The translations under genes and the position numbers were made by a program. This document shows positions 8,268 through 16,855 of a stretch of 64,000 nt of DNA, one piece after another. The notes below the pieces were generated by a model. The model worked only from the letters and a program-made list of their open reading frames with translations, searched no databases and had not been told where the DNA came from. Location: NCBI RefSeq assembly GCF_015694525.1, contig NZ_JADQDM010000010.1:1-64000 (forward strand), read 5' to 3'. The first letter of the stretch is position 1, and each line of letters starts with the position of its first letter. Source of the DNA: Hymenobacter ruricola (GTDB lineage Bacteria; Bacteroidota; Bacteroidia; Cytophagales; Hymenobacteraceae).

Positions 8268-9752
8268 TTAGTATGCCCGGGCAAAGTAGGCCCGGCGGGC
8301 GCTGGGCTGGCCCGTCACCATGCACACGCCTTCCTCGTCGGGCTCGGCCAAGGCCAGGCAGCGCACGGTGGCTTTGGTTTCTTCCTTGATGCGCTCCTCG
8401 GTTTCGGAAGTGCCGTCGTAGTGGGCCAGCAGGAAGCCGGGCTCTTCGTCGAGCAGGCGCTTGAACTCGTCGTAGCTGTCCACGCGGGTGGTGTGGGTGT
8501 CGCGGAATTTCTTCGCCTTGTTGTAGATGTTGGTTTGAATGTCGGTCAGCAGCTGGTCGACGCTGGCCACGATGTCGGCCAGCGGCAGGCTCATTTTTTC
8601 CTTGGTGTCGCGGCGGGCCACTTCCACGGTGCCGGCGTCGAGGTCGCGCGCGCCGATGGCCAGGCGCACGGGCACACCTTTCATCTCCCACTCGGCAAAC
8701 TTGAAGCCGGGGCGCTCGGTGTCGCGGCTGTCCACCTTCACGGCAATGCCGCGCGCGATGAGGCCTTGCTGGATGGGCCGGATGCGCTCCAGCAGCGCGT
8801 CGAGCTCGCCGGTTTTGTAGATGGGTACGATGACCACCTGAATGGGCGCCAGCTTGGGTGGCAACACGAGGCCTTCGTCGTCGGAGTGGGCCATCACGAG
8901 GGCGCCCATCAGGCGAGTGCTCACGCCCCAGCTGGTGCCCCACACGTGCTCCAGGCCGCCTTCCTTGTTGGCAAACTGCACGTCGAAGGCCTTGGCAAAG
9001 TTCTGGCCCAGGAAGTGGCTGGTGCCGGCCTGCAGGGCCTTGCCGTCCTGCATCAGCGCCTCGATGCAATAGGTGTCTTCGGCGCCGGCAAACCGCTCGT
9101 TGGGCGTTTTCACGCCTTTCACCACGGGAAGGGCCATGTGCTCCTCGGCAAACTCGGCGTACACGTCGAGCATCTGGCGGGTTTCGGCCACAGCTTCTTC
9201 GGCGGTGGCGTGGGCGGTGTGGCCTTCCTGCCACAGAAACTCGGCGGTGCGCAGAAACAGGCGCGTGCGCATTTCCCAGCGCACCACGTTGGCCCACTGG
9301 TTGATGAGCAGCGGCAGGTCGCGGTAGCTCTGAATCCAGTTTTTGTAGGTACTCCAGATGATGGCCTCCGAGGTGGGGCGCACCACCAGCTCTTCTTCCA
9401 GCTTGGCGTTGGGGTCCACGCGCAGCTTACCGGGGCGGTCGGGGTCGGTTTGGAGGCGGTAGTGCGTCACCACGGCGCACTCTTTGGCGAAGCCTTCGGC
9501 GTTTTTCTCCTCGGCCTCAAACAGGCTTTTGGGCACGAAGAGCGGGAAATAGGCGTTTTCGTGGCCAGTGCGCTTGAACATGTCGTCGAGCTGGCGCTGC
9601 ATTTTCTCCCAAATGGCGTAGCCGTAGGGCTTGATGACCATGCAACCGCGCACGGCCGAATTCTCGGCCAGGCCAGCGCGCTTCACTAACTCATTGTACC
9701 AAAGCGAGTAATCTTCTTGGCGGGTAGGCAACTTTTTGCTCATGGAAGGCAT
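8268..9752 (-). CDS. proS: Prolyl-tRNA synthetase, archaeal/eukaryotic type (class II)
   Basis: The 494-residue enzyme charges tRNA-Pro. Class II motif 2 is visible ('RTAEFLWQEGHTAHAT'), with the proline-pocket segment 'AGTSHFLGQNFAKAF' and motif 3 leading into the anticodon-binding domain ('LPPKLAPIQVVIVPI'). The protein ends 'YFARAY'; a C-terminal Tyr is characteristic of type 3 ProRS, and there is no bacterial INS editing domain between motifs 2 and 3. ATGs at 9752 and 9743 are both reasonable. The short ProS form is common in Bacteroidota. Confidence 0.97.
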   Translation of the reverse strand: MPSMSKKLPTRQEDYSLWYNELVKRAGLAENSAVRGCMVIKPYGYAIWEKMQRQLDDMFKRTGHENAYFPLFVPKSLFEAEEKNAEGFAKECAVVTHYRLQTDPDRPGKLRVDPNAKLEEELVVRPTSEAIIWSTYKNWIQSYRDLPLLINQWANVVRWEMRTRLFLRTAEFLWQEGHTAHATAEEAVAETRQMLDVYAEFAEEHMALPVVKGVKTPNERFAGAEDTYCIEALMQDGKALQAGTSHFLGQNFAKAFDVQFANKEGGLEHVWGTSWGVSTRLMGALVMAHSDDEGLVLPPKLAPIQVVIVPIYKTGELDALLERIRPIQQGLIARGIAVKVDSRDTERPGFKFAEWEMKGVPVRLAIGARDLDAGTVEVARRDTKEKMSLPLADIVASVDQLLTDIQTNIYNKAKKFRDTHTTRVDSYDEFKRLLDEEPGFLLAHYDGTSETEERIKEETKATVRCLALAEPDEEGVCMVTGQPSARRAYFARAY

Positions 9753-10018
9753 CTTAGGGGTAATTGAAAAAGTTCCCAACTCTGGTACAAGATTTGAATT
9801 GACCAAGCGGCACCGTTTCGATGCCAAATTACGTTACTAATGCGTGGACCTCGAAGGGCATGCGCTCAGGCCCTAAGCCGGCAAGTCCTAGTCGGTATAA
9901 CATTGCCTTATATCTCTGCCGGTTAACGGTTCATCGAGTATCGCCACCTTTTGCACCCAGTCCGTCGTTTGCGTTGTTACTTTACCGTACGCTGTCCCAC
10001 TCTCTCAAGCCCGTCGTC

Positions 10019-11461
10019 ATGAAAAACCTACTCACCGCTTTGTTGCCCGCCATGGCCCTGCTCGCGCTGGGTGGTTGCGCGAGCACCTCGGCCATTGCCA
10101 CGTCGGAAGACGACGGGGTGTATTATTCCTCCAAGGACCGCACCACCGCGGTGGTGAGTGCCTCCCCCGCCCCGGCCAGCACCGACGAGGCCGCCAACCC
10201 CGACTACAATGGCAGTTCCCAGCCGAAAGCGGCGGCGCGCCAGGGCAGCGGCTCCACCCAGTATTACGACAACACCTACACCTACATGCAGGGCGTACCC
10301 AGCTACGGCCCCGGCCTGGCTTACTACACGCCCTACAGCCCCTACACCAGCCTGAGCTACGGCTGGGGCGGCGGGGCCTGCGGCTACTCGCCCTACGCCT
10401 ACGGGTTTGCCGACCCGTTTTACAGCCCGGTATATAGCCCCTTCTACAGTCCGTACTACGGCTACGGCTCGGGCCTGAGCATCTCGTTCGGGTTTGGGCG
10501 CCCGTGGGGGTATGGCAGCTACTACGGCCGGCCCTACGGCTATGGCTACGCTTACGGCGGCTATGGCGGATTCTACGACCCCTACTACTATGGCGGTCCG
10601 TTCTACGGCGGCTATTATGGCCGCGGCGGCTACTACGGCAGCAGCTATTATGGCGGCAACTACGGCTACAGCAATGGCTACTATGGCAACGACGGCGGCA
10701 ACGGCCGCGGCCGCACCTCGGGCCACCGCAACGACCGTAGCTCCGACGGCCGCGTTTCCTCGGGCGGCCGGGTAGCGGGCAGCGGCGGGGGCACCAGCGC
10801 CCCATCCGGCGGAGGCCGGGTGCGCGACGAGCTTCGCCCGCAGCAGTTGCCGGCCTCGCCGTCGGCGCCGGGCGTGCTCGATGCCGGCCGCACCCGCACC
10901 GAAGTGGTGACGTCGGCCCCCGGCTCAGAGGTCGCCCCGGCTGCTGAGGGCCGCTTCAACCGCCCGCGCAGCCTTGACAACCGCGAGCAGGCCCAATCCC
11001 GCGGCCTCGACCAGCTGCCCACCGGCCGCCAGCCCTTGGACTCTAATCCGGGCCAGGGCCAGATAACCCGCGAAAATACCCGTGGCCGCTGGCGCAACAC
11101 CGAGGCCGCTACGCAAATGGACGCGGGGCAGCCCGCCGCTTCGCAGCCGCAGGAAAGCCAGCGCCGCCGCGGCGGGTTCTTCCAGAGCATGCCGGCGCCC
11201 CAGCCCAATACGGGCGGCGACCAGGCGGTGACGGAGCAGCCGCAGCGCCGCCAGCAGCGCACGTTTGAGCAGCCCCAGCAGCGCAGCTACGAACAGCCCC
11301 AGCGCACGTTTGAGCAGCCTCAACAGCGCAGCTATGAGGCTCCCCAACGGTCGTATGAAGCACCGCAGCGCTCGTACAGCCAGCCGTCGTACTCGGCCCC
11401 GTCGAACGGCGGAGGTGGCGGTGGCGGGGGCGGTGGCCACAGCCGTGGCCGCGCCGACTAG
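10019..11461 (+). CDS. Gly/Tyr-rich lipoprotein with Gln-rich tail repeats
   Basis: The 480-residue product starts with a lipoprotein signal peptide (lipobox LGGC, Cys20). An in-frame ATG at 9821 is upstream but would bury the signal. Residues about 85-225 are low-complexity Tyr/Gly/Pro ('YYGRPYGYGYAYGGYGG'), about 225-400 are Gly/Ser/Arg/Pro-rich, and the tail holds repeats of the type 'RTFEQPQQRSYEQPQ' and 'RSYEAPQ' before a run of ten Gly. Such proteins are surface-exposed and variable. It precedes a FadL-like barrel by 76 bp on the same strand. Function unknown. Confidence 0.75.
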   Translation: MKNLLTALLPAMALLALGGCASTSAIATSEDDGVYYSSKDRTTAVVSASPAPASTDEAANPDYNGSSQPKAAARQGSGSTQYYDNTYTYMQGVPSYGPGLAYYTPYSPYTSLSYGWGGGACGYSPYAYGFADPFYSPVYSPFYSPYYGYGSGLSISFGFGRPWGYGSYYGRPYGYGYAYGGYGGFYDPYYYGGPFYGGYYGRGGYYGSSYYGGNYGYSNGYYGNDGGNGRGRTSGHRNDRSSDGRVSSGGRVAGSGGGTSAPSGGGRVRDELRPQQLPASPSAPGVLDAGRTRTEVVTSAPGSEVAPAAEGRFNRPRSLDNREQAQSRGLDQLPTGRQPLDSNPGQGQITRENTRGRWRNTEAATQMDAGQPAASQPQESQRRRGGFFQSMPAPQPNTGGDQAVTEQPQRRQQRTFEQPQQRSYEQPQRTFEQPQQRSYEAPQRSYEAPQRSYSQPSYSAPSNGGGGGGGGGGHSRGRAD

Positions 11462-11537
11462 ATTTTCCGCCTAAGGTTTCTGCAAAATATTTTCCAAGCG
11501 AGCCGGCCACACGGCCGGCTCCTTTTCTTCCCACCCC

Positions 11538-13154
11538 ATGAAAAAACGGATATTATGGCTTAGCCTGGCCCTCGTAGCAGGGCAGGCCGGCCACGCCTTT
11601 GCCCAAGGCGCCAGCGATGCCCTGCGCTATTCCCGCCTGCAATTTGGCGGCCCGGCCCGCACCCAAGGCATTGGGGGGGCCAACGTGGCGCTGGGCGCCG
11701 ACTTTGGCAACCTCACCAGTAACCCCGCCGGGCTGGGGCTGTTCCAGAAGTCGGAGCTGCACATCACGCCCGGCCTCGGCCTGGGCACGGGCAGCGCCCG
11801 CATCGAAGGCAACTCGGCGGCGGCAGTGAGCGAGGACAAGAACAGCTTTCACATCGCCAGCGCGGGGCTGGTGCTGGCCTCCCGCCGCCCCGACGAAGAC
11901 CAGAGCACCAACTGGCGCGGTGGGGCCTTTGCGCTGGGCTTTAGCCGCCTGGCCGATTTCAATATCGCCTCGCGCTACGAGGGCACCCTAAACGCCCGCA
12001 CCATTGGCGGCGTCAATTACTCAGCCGACGACCTCTCCTACCTGGCGTCGTTGCGCGGCACGGCAGGGTTGGACTATTACCGCAACATTCGGGCGCAGGG
12101 TAAGTCTGGCGATTACAATACGGTTGACTACGGCCTGGACGGGCTGGCTTACGGAGCTTACCTGAGCAATGTTGACCGGATACGGATTCCGGGCGGCACC
12201 ATCAACGATTCTACTACCAATATTACCACGCGCACCCGCCGCGGGCCCATCGGGCAGTCAGAATTCATTACCCGCAAGGGCTCGGTGTCGCAGTTCGACC
12301 TGGGCTACGGCGCCAGCTACCGCGACCGGCTTTACCTGGGCTTGGGCATCGGAATCGTGAGTTCGAACTACACCGTCACCCGGGACTTCAGCGAAACGGA
12401 AACCGACCCCACCACCCACCTGAGCAACTACACGCTGCACGACGTGCAAAAAACCACCGGCACCGGCATCAATGCCCGCATTGGGGCCATTTACCGGGCC
12501 ACGGATGCTTTCCGCATTGGCGCTTCCATTCAGACGCCAACGTACATACGCCTGAATGACACCTACAACGCCAGCATCACCACCACGTTCAGCGCCCAGG
12601 GCAACGATGCTGTGCCGGCTTCCTTGCCAATTGGCACCTCGTCGGTAGATGCCCTGCCCAACGACTACGCCTACGCCCTGACTACTCCCTTCCGGGCCAA
12701 TGCCGGGGCCGTGTTCACCCTGGGCAAGCACGGTTTTGTGAGCGGCGACGTGGAATACGTGGGCTACGGCCAGGCCCGCCTGCACAGCAACCCGGACGAT
12801 GCCAACGGCGACAATTACCCGTTTACGTCGCAGAACCGCGACATCCAGTCGCTCTACAAAAACACGGTGAACATGCGCGTGGGCGCCGAGGGCCGGTTTG
12901 ATGTGTTCCGCGTGCGGCTGGGCTATGCCTACTACGGCGACCCGTATCAGGCTGATACTAACGCCGAACGCGCCCAGAACTTCTACACGGCCGGCCTGGG
13001 CCTGCGCCAGAACAACTTCTTCCTCGACGTGGCCAGCGTGTACACCACCTTCAACCAAACCTATACGCCCTACGACCTGGGCGGCCTGGAGCCTCTCATT
13101 AAGGTCGACAACTCCCGCTTCACCACCAGCATCACGGCGGGCGTCACTTTCTAA
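11538..13154 (+). CDS. FadL/OmpP1-like outer-membrane transport protein
   Basis: The 538-residue product has a signal peptide (MKKRILWLSLALVAGQAGHA, cleavage after AFA). The mature N-terminus 'DALRYSRLQFGGPARTQGIG' and the following 'NPAGLG' are typical of the FadL/OmpP1/TodX barrel family, in which an N-terminal hatch plugs a 14-strand barrel. It ends on a beta strand ('FTTSITAGVTF'). The family imports hydrophobic molecules; the substrate here is unknown. It is likely co-transcribed with the upstream lipoprotein and ends at a strong terminator. Confidence 0.8.
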   Translation: MKKRILWLSLALVAGQAGHAFAQGASDALRYSRLQFGGPARTQGIGGANVALGADFGNLTSNPAGLGLFQKSELHITPGLGLGTGSARIEGNSAAAVSEDKNSFHIASAGLVLASRRPDEDQSTNWRGGAFALGFSRLADFNIASRYEGTLNARTIGGVNYSADDLSYLASLRGTAGLDYYRNIRAQGKSGDYNTVDYGLDGLAYGAYLSNVDRIRIPGGTINDSTTNITTRTRRGPIGQSEFITRKGSVSQFDLGYGASYRDRLYLGLGIGIVSSNYTVTRDFSETETDPTTHLSNYTLHDVQKTTGTGINARIGAIYRATDAFRIGASIQTPTYIRLNDTYNASITTTFSAQGNDAVPASLPIGTSSVDALPNDYAYALTTPFRANAGAVFTLGKHGFVSGDVEYVGYGQARLHSNPDDANGDNYPFTSQNRDIQSLYKNTVNMRVGAEGRFDVFRVRLGYAYYGDPYQADTNAERAQNFYTAGLGLRQNNFFLDVASVYTTFNQTYTPYDLGGLEPLIKVDNSRFTTSITAGVTF

Positions 13155-13174
13155 AACAGCAAGCTGAATTTCAC

Positions 13175-13210
13175 AAAAAAGCCGCTCCTGTTACCAGGAG
13201 CGGCTTTTTT
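13175..13210. terminator. Bidirectional Rho-independent terminator
   Basis: The stem aaaaaagccgctcctg / caggagcggctttttt has a four-base loop. It separates the convergent FadL-like gene (+) and the lipoprotein gene (-). Confidence 0.95.
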
Positions 13211-13226
13211 GTATGCATTGGCGGCC

Positions 13227-14243
13227 TCACGGGGCCTTCTCTACTTTCACGGTGCAGGCCAGCGTGGGCGAGGTGCCCAGCAACAGGTCGCGCACCAGCA
13301 GCAAGCCGGTATAGGTATCGTTGGCGTCTTTGACCTGAAAGGCGATGACCTGGTTTTTGGCCAGCGGGCCGGTGTTGGTTTTCAGGGCGAAGTCGGTTCC
13401 GCGGGCGAAAGCAGTGTCGAGGGCCGCGGTGGTGGCGGTGTTGGCGAAGTCGGTTTCGTTGAGGCGGGTGCTTCTCAGCACGGTGCTGCGGCGGTCGGGC
13501 CAGCGGGCGGCGTTCAGGTTGAGTTCGCGGGTGTCGTCGGGCGAGCTCAGGCTGACGCTGGTGCCGTTGGCGCTCAGGGCCACCAGGTCCACCAGGGTTT
13601 GGTTGGCTTGCACGGAGGCCTCGCGGTTCAGCACCGCAAACTTGGGCAGCAGCAGCCCCGTGCGCAGGTTGAGGAAGACGCGGTTGCGGGCGCGAAGGTC
13701 GTCGGCCCCCGTGCGGGTGCCGGGCACGGGGCGCAGCACGGCGGTGTAGCGGTGGTACACAAGGGACGAATCGGGCTGGCGCACCGTGAGGCGGTAGGCC
13801 CGGCTGGCCGACTCTTGCTTGTTGTCGGTAACGGTGTATTGCCAGAGCTCGGTGCCGGAGGTGGTACGCGTCGAAAACGAGTTATTGAACAGGTACTCGC
13901 CCCCGCGGGGCGAGTTGCCGACATATATCGGCCTTATCAGCGAATCGAGGTACACGATTTCCTGCGCGTCGGGCGCATTGTCGGGGTTGAAGCTGGAAAG
14001 GGGCGTGGGGTAGGCAATGGGCTTGAGGCCGGGCGAATAGGTGACCACAATGCGCAGGCGCCGGAGCGAGTCGTCGTTGCCTACGGCGTAGAGGCGGGAC
14101 GTCAGCGTGTCGCCGGGGTTCACCGTGCGGCTGCCCGAGGTGAGCCCGGTGGCCCCGATTAAATCGAGCTGCACGGGGGTGCTGGTTTTGGAGCAGGCGC
14201 CCAGCAGCACGGGCAGGCAAAGCAGAAGCAGGCGAAATCGCAT
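13227..14243 (-). CDS. Lipoprotein of unknown function
   Basis: The 338-residue product has a lipoprotein signal (MRFRLLLLCLPVLLGACS, Cys17). The mature part is beta-rich, with 'VNPGDTLTSRLYAVGNDDSL', 'GTELWQYTVTDNKQ' and a C-terminal half that looks like a second sandwich domain; the arrangement suggests an Ig-like surface protein. No named family is recognised. The start codon lies 4 nt downstream of a TACCTTTG box, suggesting a leaderless mRNA. It is divergent from the DPP IV gene. Confidence 0.75.
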   Translation of the reverse strand: MRFRLLLLCLPVLLGACSKTSTPVQLDLIGATGLTSGSRTVNPGDTLTSRLYAVGNDDSLRRLRIVVTYSPGLKPIAYPTPLSSFNPDNAPDAQEIVYLDSLIRPIYVGNSPRGGEYLFNNSFSTRTTSGTELWQYTVTDNKQESASRAYRLTVRQPDSSLVYHRYTAVLRPVPGTRTGADDLRARNRVFLNLRTGLLLPKFAVLNREASVQANQTLVDLVALSANGTSVSLSSPDDTRELNLNAARWPDRRSTVLRSTRLNETDFANTATTAALDTAFARGTDFALKTNTGPLAKNQVIAFQVKDANDTYTGLLLVRDLLLGTSPTLACTVKVEKAP

Positions 14244-14247
14244 GGCG

Positions 14248-14255
14248 CAAAGGTA
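14248..14255 (-). promoter_or_regulatory. Bacteroidota -7 box TACCTTTG
   Basis: An exact match to TAnnTTTG lies 4 nt upstream of the lipoprotein ATG, so transcription could start at or near the start codon. No clear -33 TTTG was identified. Confidence 0.5.
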
Positions 14256-14337
14256 ACGGGAGCGTGTGGGTGCTGCGGGCAGCTAGTACCTTTAACGTTC
14301 GATTCCCTCCCTTATTTCGCTCACGATTTTTCCCGAT

Positions 14338-16575
14338 ATGCGTTTACGCTTTTTTGTTCTGGCCGCGCTGTTGGCCGCCAACGGGCCGGCCCTGCTGCCG
14401 GGCCTGACCCCCACCGCCGTGCGGGCGCAGCAAAAGCTGCCCCTCACCCTGGAAGACATCTGGGCCAAGCCCACGTTTCGCGCGGCCAGCGTGCCGGGCT
14501 TCAACTGGATGAACGACGGCCGCTACTACTCGGCCCTGGACGGCGGCAGCCTGGTGCAGCACGAAGTGACCACCGGCAAAGCCGTGCAAACCCTGGTGGC
14601 CGCCACCGAGCTGCAGCTGCCCGGCGCCGCCAAGCCGCTGGCCGTGGACGGCTACACCTTCAACGCCAACGAGCAGAAAATCCTGTTCACCACCGCCACC
14701 GAGCCCATTTACCGCCACAGCAGCCGGTCGGTGTACTACGTGTTCGACCGCGGCACCAAGAAACTCACGCCCCTGAGCACCGGCAAGCAGGGCTACGCCA
14801 CCTTCTCGCCCAACGGCCTGCGCGTGGCCTTCACCCGCGACAACAACGTGTTTGTGACCGACCTGGCCACGATGAAGGAAACCGCCGTGACTACCAACGG
14901 CGTGAAAAACAACCTCATCAACGGCTCCACCGATTGGGTGTACGAGGAGGAGTTTGGCTTTGCGCAGGGCTTTTTCTGGTCGCCGGACAGCAAGCAGATT
15001 GCCTTCTACACCTTCGACGAAAGCCAGGTGCCGGAGTACGACATGCAGAAGTGGGGCAACCTATACCCCGAGGAATACCGCTTTAAATACCCGAAAGCCG
15101 GCGAGAAAAACTCGGTGGTGAGCGTGAGCAGCTACGACGTGGCCAGCGGCAAAACGACCAAGATGGACGTGGGCCCCGAGCCCGACCAGTACATCCCGCG
15201 CGTGATGTGGACGCAGGTGCCCAACACCCTCAGCATTCAGCGGCTGAACCGCCTGCAGAACAAGCTCGAAATCCTGCACGGCGACGTGAGCACCGGCAAA
15301 ACCCGCGTGGCCCTGACCGATACGAACCCGGCCTACGTGGAAATCAACGACGACCTGCGCTACCTGGCCGGCGGCAAGCAGTTCGTGTTCACCAGCGAGA
15401 AGGACGGCTACCAGCACCTCTACCTGCACGACATGAGCGGCAAGCAGGTGCGCCAAATCACGAAAGGCGACTGGGAAATCTCGGCCATCAACGGCTTCGA
15501 CGCCAAAACCGGCAACATCTATTTCACCAGCACCGAGGGCTCGGCCCTGCAGCGCCACCTCTACCGCATCAACCTGAGCGGCAAGGGCAAGCAGCGCATC
15601 AGCGAGGCCGGCAACGGCACCGACGTGGTGAACATGAGCCCCGACACCAAGTACTTCCTCAACACGCATTCCTCGGCGGGCGTGCCGTCGGTGGTGAGCC
15701 TGCGCGAAGGCAGCACCGGCAAGCTGGTGAAAACCCTGGAAGACAACGCCAAGCTCAAGCAAACCCTGGCGCAGTACGACCTCGGCAAGTTTGAGTTCTT
15801 TACCTTCAAAACCTCCGAAGGCATTGAGCTGAACGGCTGGATGATTAAGCCCAGCAACTTCGACCCCGCCAAGAAATACCCCGTGCTGATGCACGTGTAC
15901 GGCGGCCCCAGCTTCGGCGCCAGCAGCACCCAGACCGTGCTCGACAACGTGGGCGGCGGCACCGCTCTCACCAACTACCTCTGGCACCACCTGCTGGCCG
16001 AGCAGGGCTACATCGTGGTTTCGGTGGAAGGCCGGGGCTCCTCTGGGCGCGGCGCGGCTTTCCGCAAAGCCACCTACGCCAACCTGGGCAAGCTCGAAAC
16101 CATCGACCAGGGCGAGGGCGCCAAGTACCTCGGCGGCCTGCCCTACGTCGACAAGGCGCGCATCGGCATCTGGGGCTGGAGCTACGGCGGCTACATGACC
16201 GCGCTGGCCATGACCAAAAACGCTGACCTCTTCAAGATGGGCATCTCCGTGGCCCCGGTCACGAACTGGCGCTACTACGACTCGGTGTACACCGAGCGCT
16301 ACCTCAAAAAGCCCCAGGACAACCCCAGCGGCTACGACGACAACTCCCCCGTGCAGTTTGCCCAGAACCTGAAAGGCAAGCTCCTGCTCGTGCACGGTAC
16401 CGGCGACGACAACGTGCACTTTCAGAATTCCATCGCCTTTGTCGATGCCCTCATCAAAGCCAACAAGGACTACCAGACGCTGTATTACCCCAACCGCAAC
16501 CACGGCATCAGCGGCGGCAACACCCGCCTGCACCTCTATCGCCAGATGACCAATTTCGTGCTGCAGAATTTGTAA
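14338..16575 (+). CDS. Dipeptidyl peptidase IV (S9 family serine peptidase)
   Basis: The 745-residue exported enzyme has an N-terminal signal peptide, a beta-propeller domain (about 100-520) and an alpha/beta-hydrolase domain. The S9B catalytic triad is readable: Ser615 in 'GWSYGGYM', Asp690 in 'HGTGDDNVH' and His722 in 'NRNHGISGG'. The 'WVYEEEF' segment supplies the Glu pair that binds the substrate N-terminus in DPP IV, separating it from other S9 members. It removes X-Pro or X-Ala dipeptides in the periplasm. A TACCTTTA box near 14287 may be its -7 element. Confidence 0.95.
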   Translation: MRLRFFVLAALLAANGPALLPGLTPTAVRAQQKLPLTLEDIWAKPTFRAASVPGFNWMNDGRYYSALDGGSLVQHEVTTGKAVQTLVAATELQLPGAAKPLAVDGYTFNANEQKILFTTATEPIYRHSSRSVYYVFDRGTKKLTPLSTGKQGYATFSPNGLRVAFTRDNNVFVTDLATMKETAVTTNGVKNNLINGSTDWVYEEEFGFAQGFFWSPDSKQIAFYTFDESQVPEYDMQKWGNLYPEEYRFKYPKAGEKNSVVSVSSYDVASGKTTKMDVGPEPDQYIPRVMWTQVPNTLSIQRLNRLQNKLEILHGDVSTGKTRVALTDTNPAYVEINDDLRYLAGGKQFVFTSEKDGYQHLYLHDMSGKQVRQITKGDWEISAINGFDAKTGNIYFTSTEGSALQRHLYRINLSGKGKQRISEAGNGTDVVNMSPDTKYFLNTHSSAGVPSVVSLREGSTGKLVKTLEDNAKLKQTLAQYDLGKFEFFTFKTSEGIELNGWMIKPSNFDPAKKYPVLMHVYGGPSFGASSTQTVLDNVGGGTALTNYLWHHLLAEQGYIVVSVEGRGSSGRGAAFRKATYANLGKLETIDQGEGAKYLGGLPYVDKARIGIWGWSYGGYMTALAMTKNADLFKMGISVAPVTNWRYYDSVYTERYLKKPQDNPSGYDDNSPVQFAQNLKGKLLLVHGTGDDNVHFQNSIAFVDALIKANKDYQTLYYPNRNHGISGGNTRLHLYRQMTNFVLQNL

Positions 16576-16585
16576 GGCGGCGCTG

Positions 16586-16740
16586 GCAACAAGTCGTGGA
16601 TTACCGCCGGCAAGCCACGGAGCATCGTCGGCAAGTCGTGGAAGGCTTCCCGCAAATGCTGAGGCATCGTCGGCAAGCGCTGGAACGTCGCCCGCAAATG
16701 CTAGAACACCGCCGGCAAGTGCTGCAAAGGCAGTCGTAGA
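16586..16740. repeat. Degenerate tandem array with an exact 21-bp period
   Basis: At least six, probably seven, units of the form 'aacatcgccggcaagtgctgg' minus a base or two follow each other. The word GCAA recurs at 16610, 16631, 16652, 16673, 16694 and 16715, exactly 21 bp apart. The array lies between the convergent 3' ends of the DPP IV and catalase genes. Reading frames across it give Cys/Arg- or low-complexity peptides and do not look coding. Confidence 0.8.
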
Positions 16741-16804
16741 CGCTGCTGCGCCGTTGTGCAGGGGCGTTCCGCCCGCGCTGAGCCGCCCCGAACGTTGAGG
16801 CAAC

Positions 16805-16835
16805 AAAAAAGGGCACCCGGCCGGGCGCCCTTTTT
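16805..16835. terminator. Bidirectional terminator between the DPP IV and catalase genes
   Basis: A GC-rich stem (gggcacccgg / ccgggcgccc) is flanked by A6 and T5. It lies 21 nt beyond the catalase stop. Confidence 0.9.
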
Positions 16836-16855
16836 CGTGACATTAAAAACCGGAA

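Noticed and set aside
9821..10018. N-terminal extension of the Gly/Tyr-rich lipoprotein
   Set aside because: It would place 66 unrelated residues before a clear lipoprotein signal peptide and overlap the proS promoter zone.
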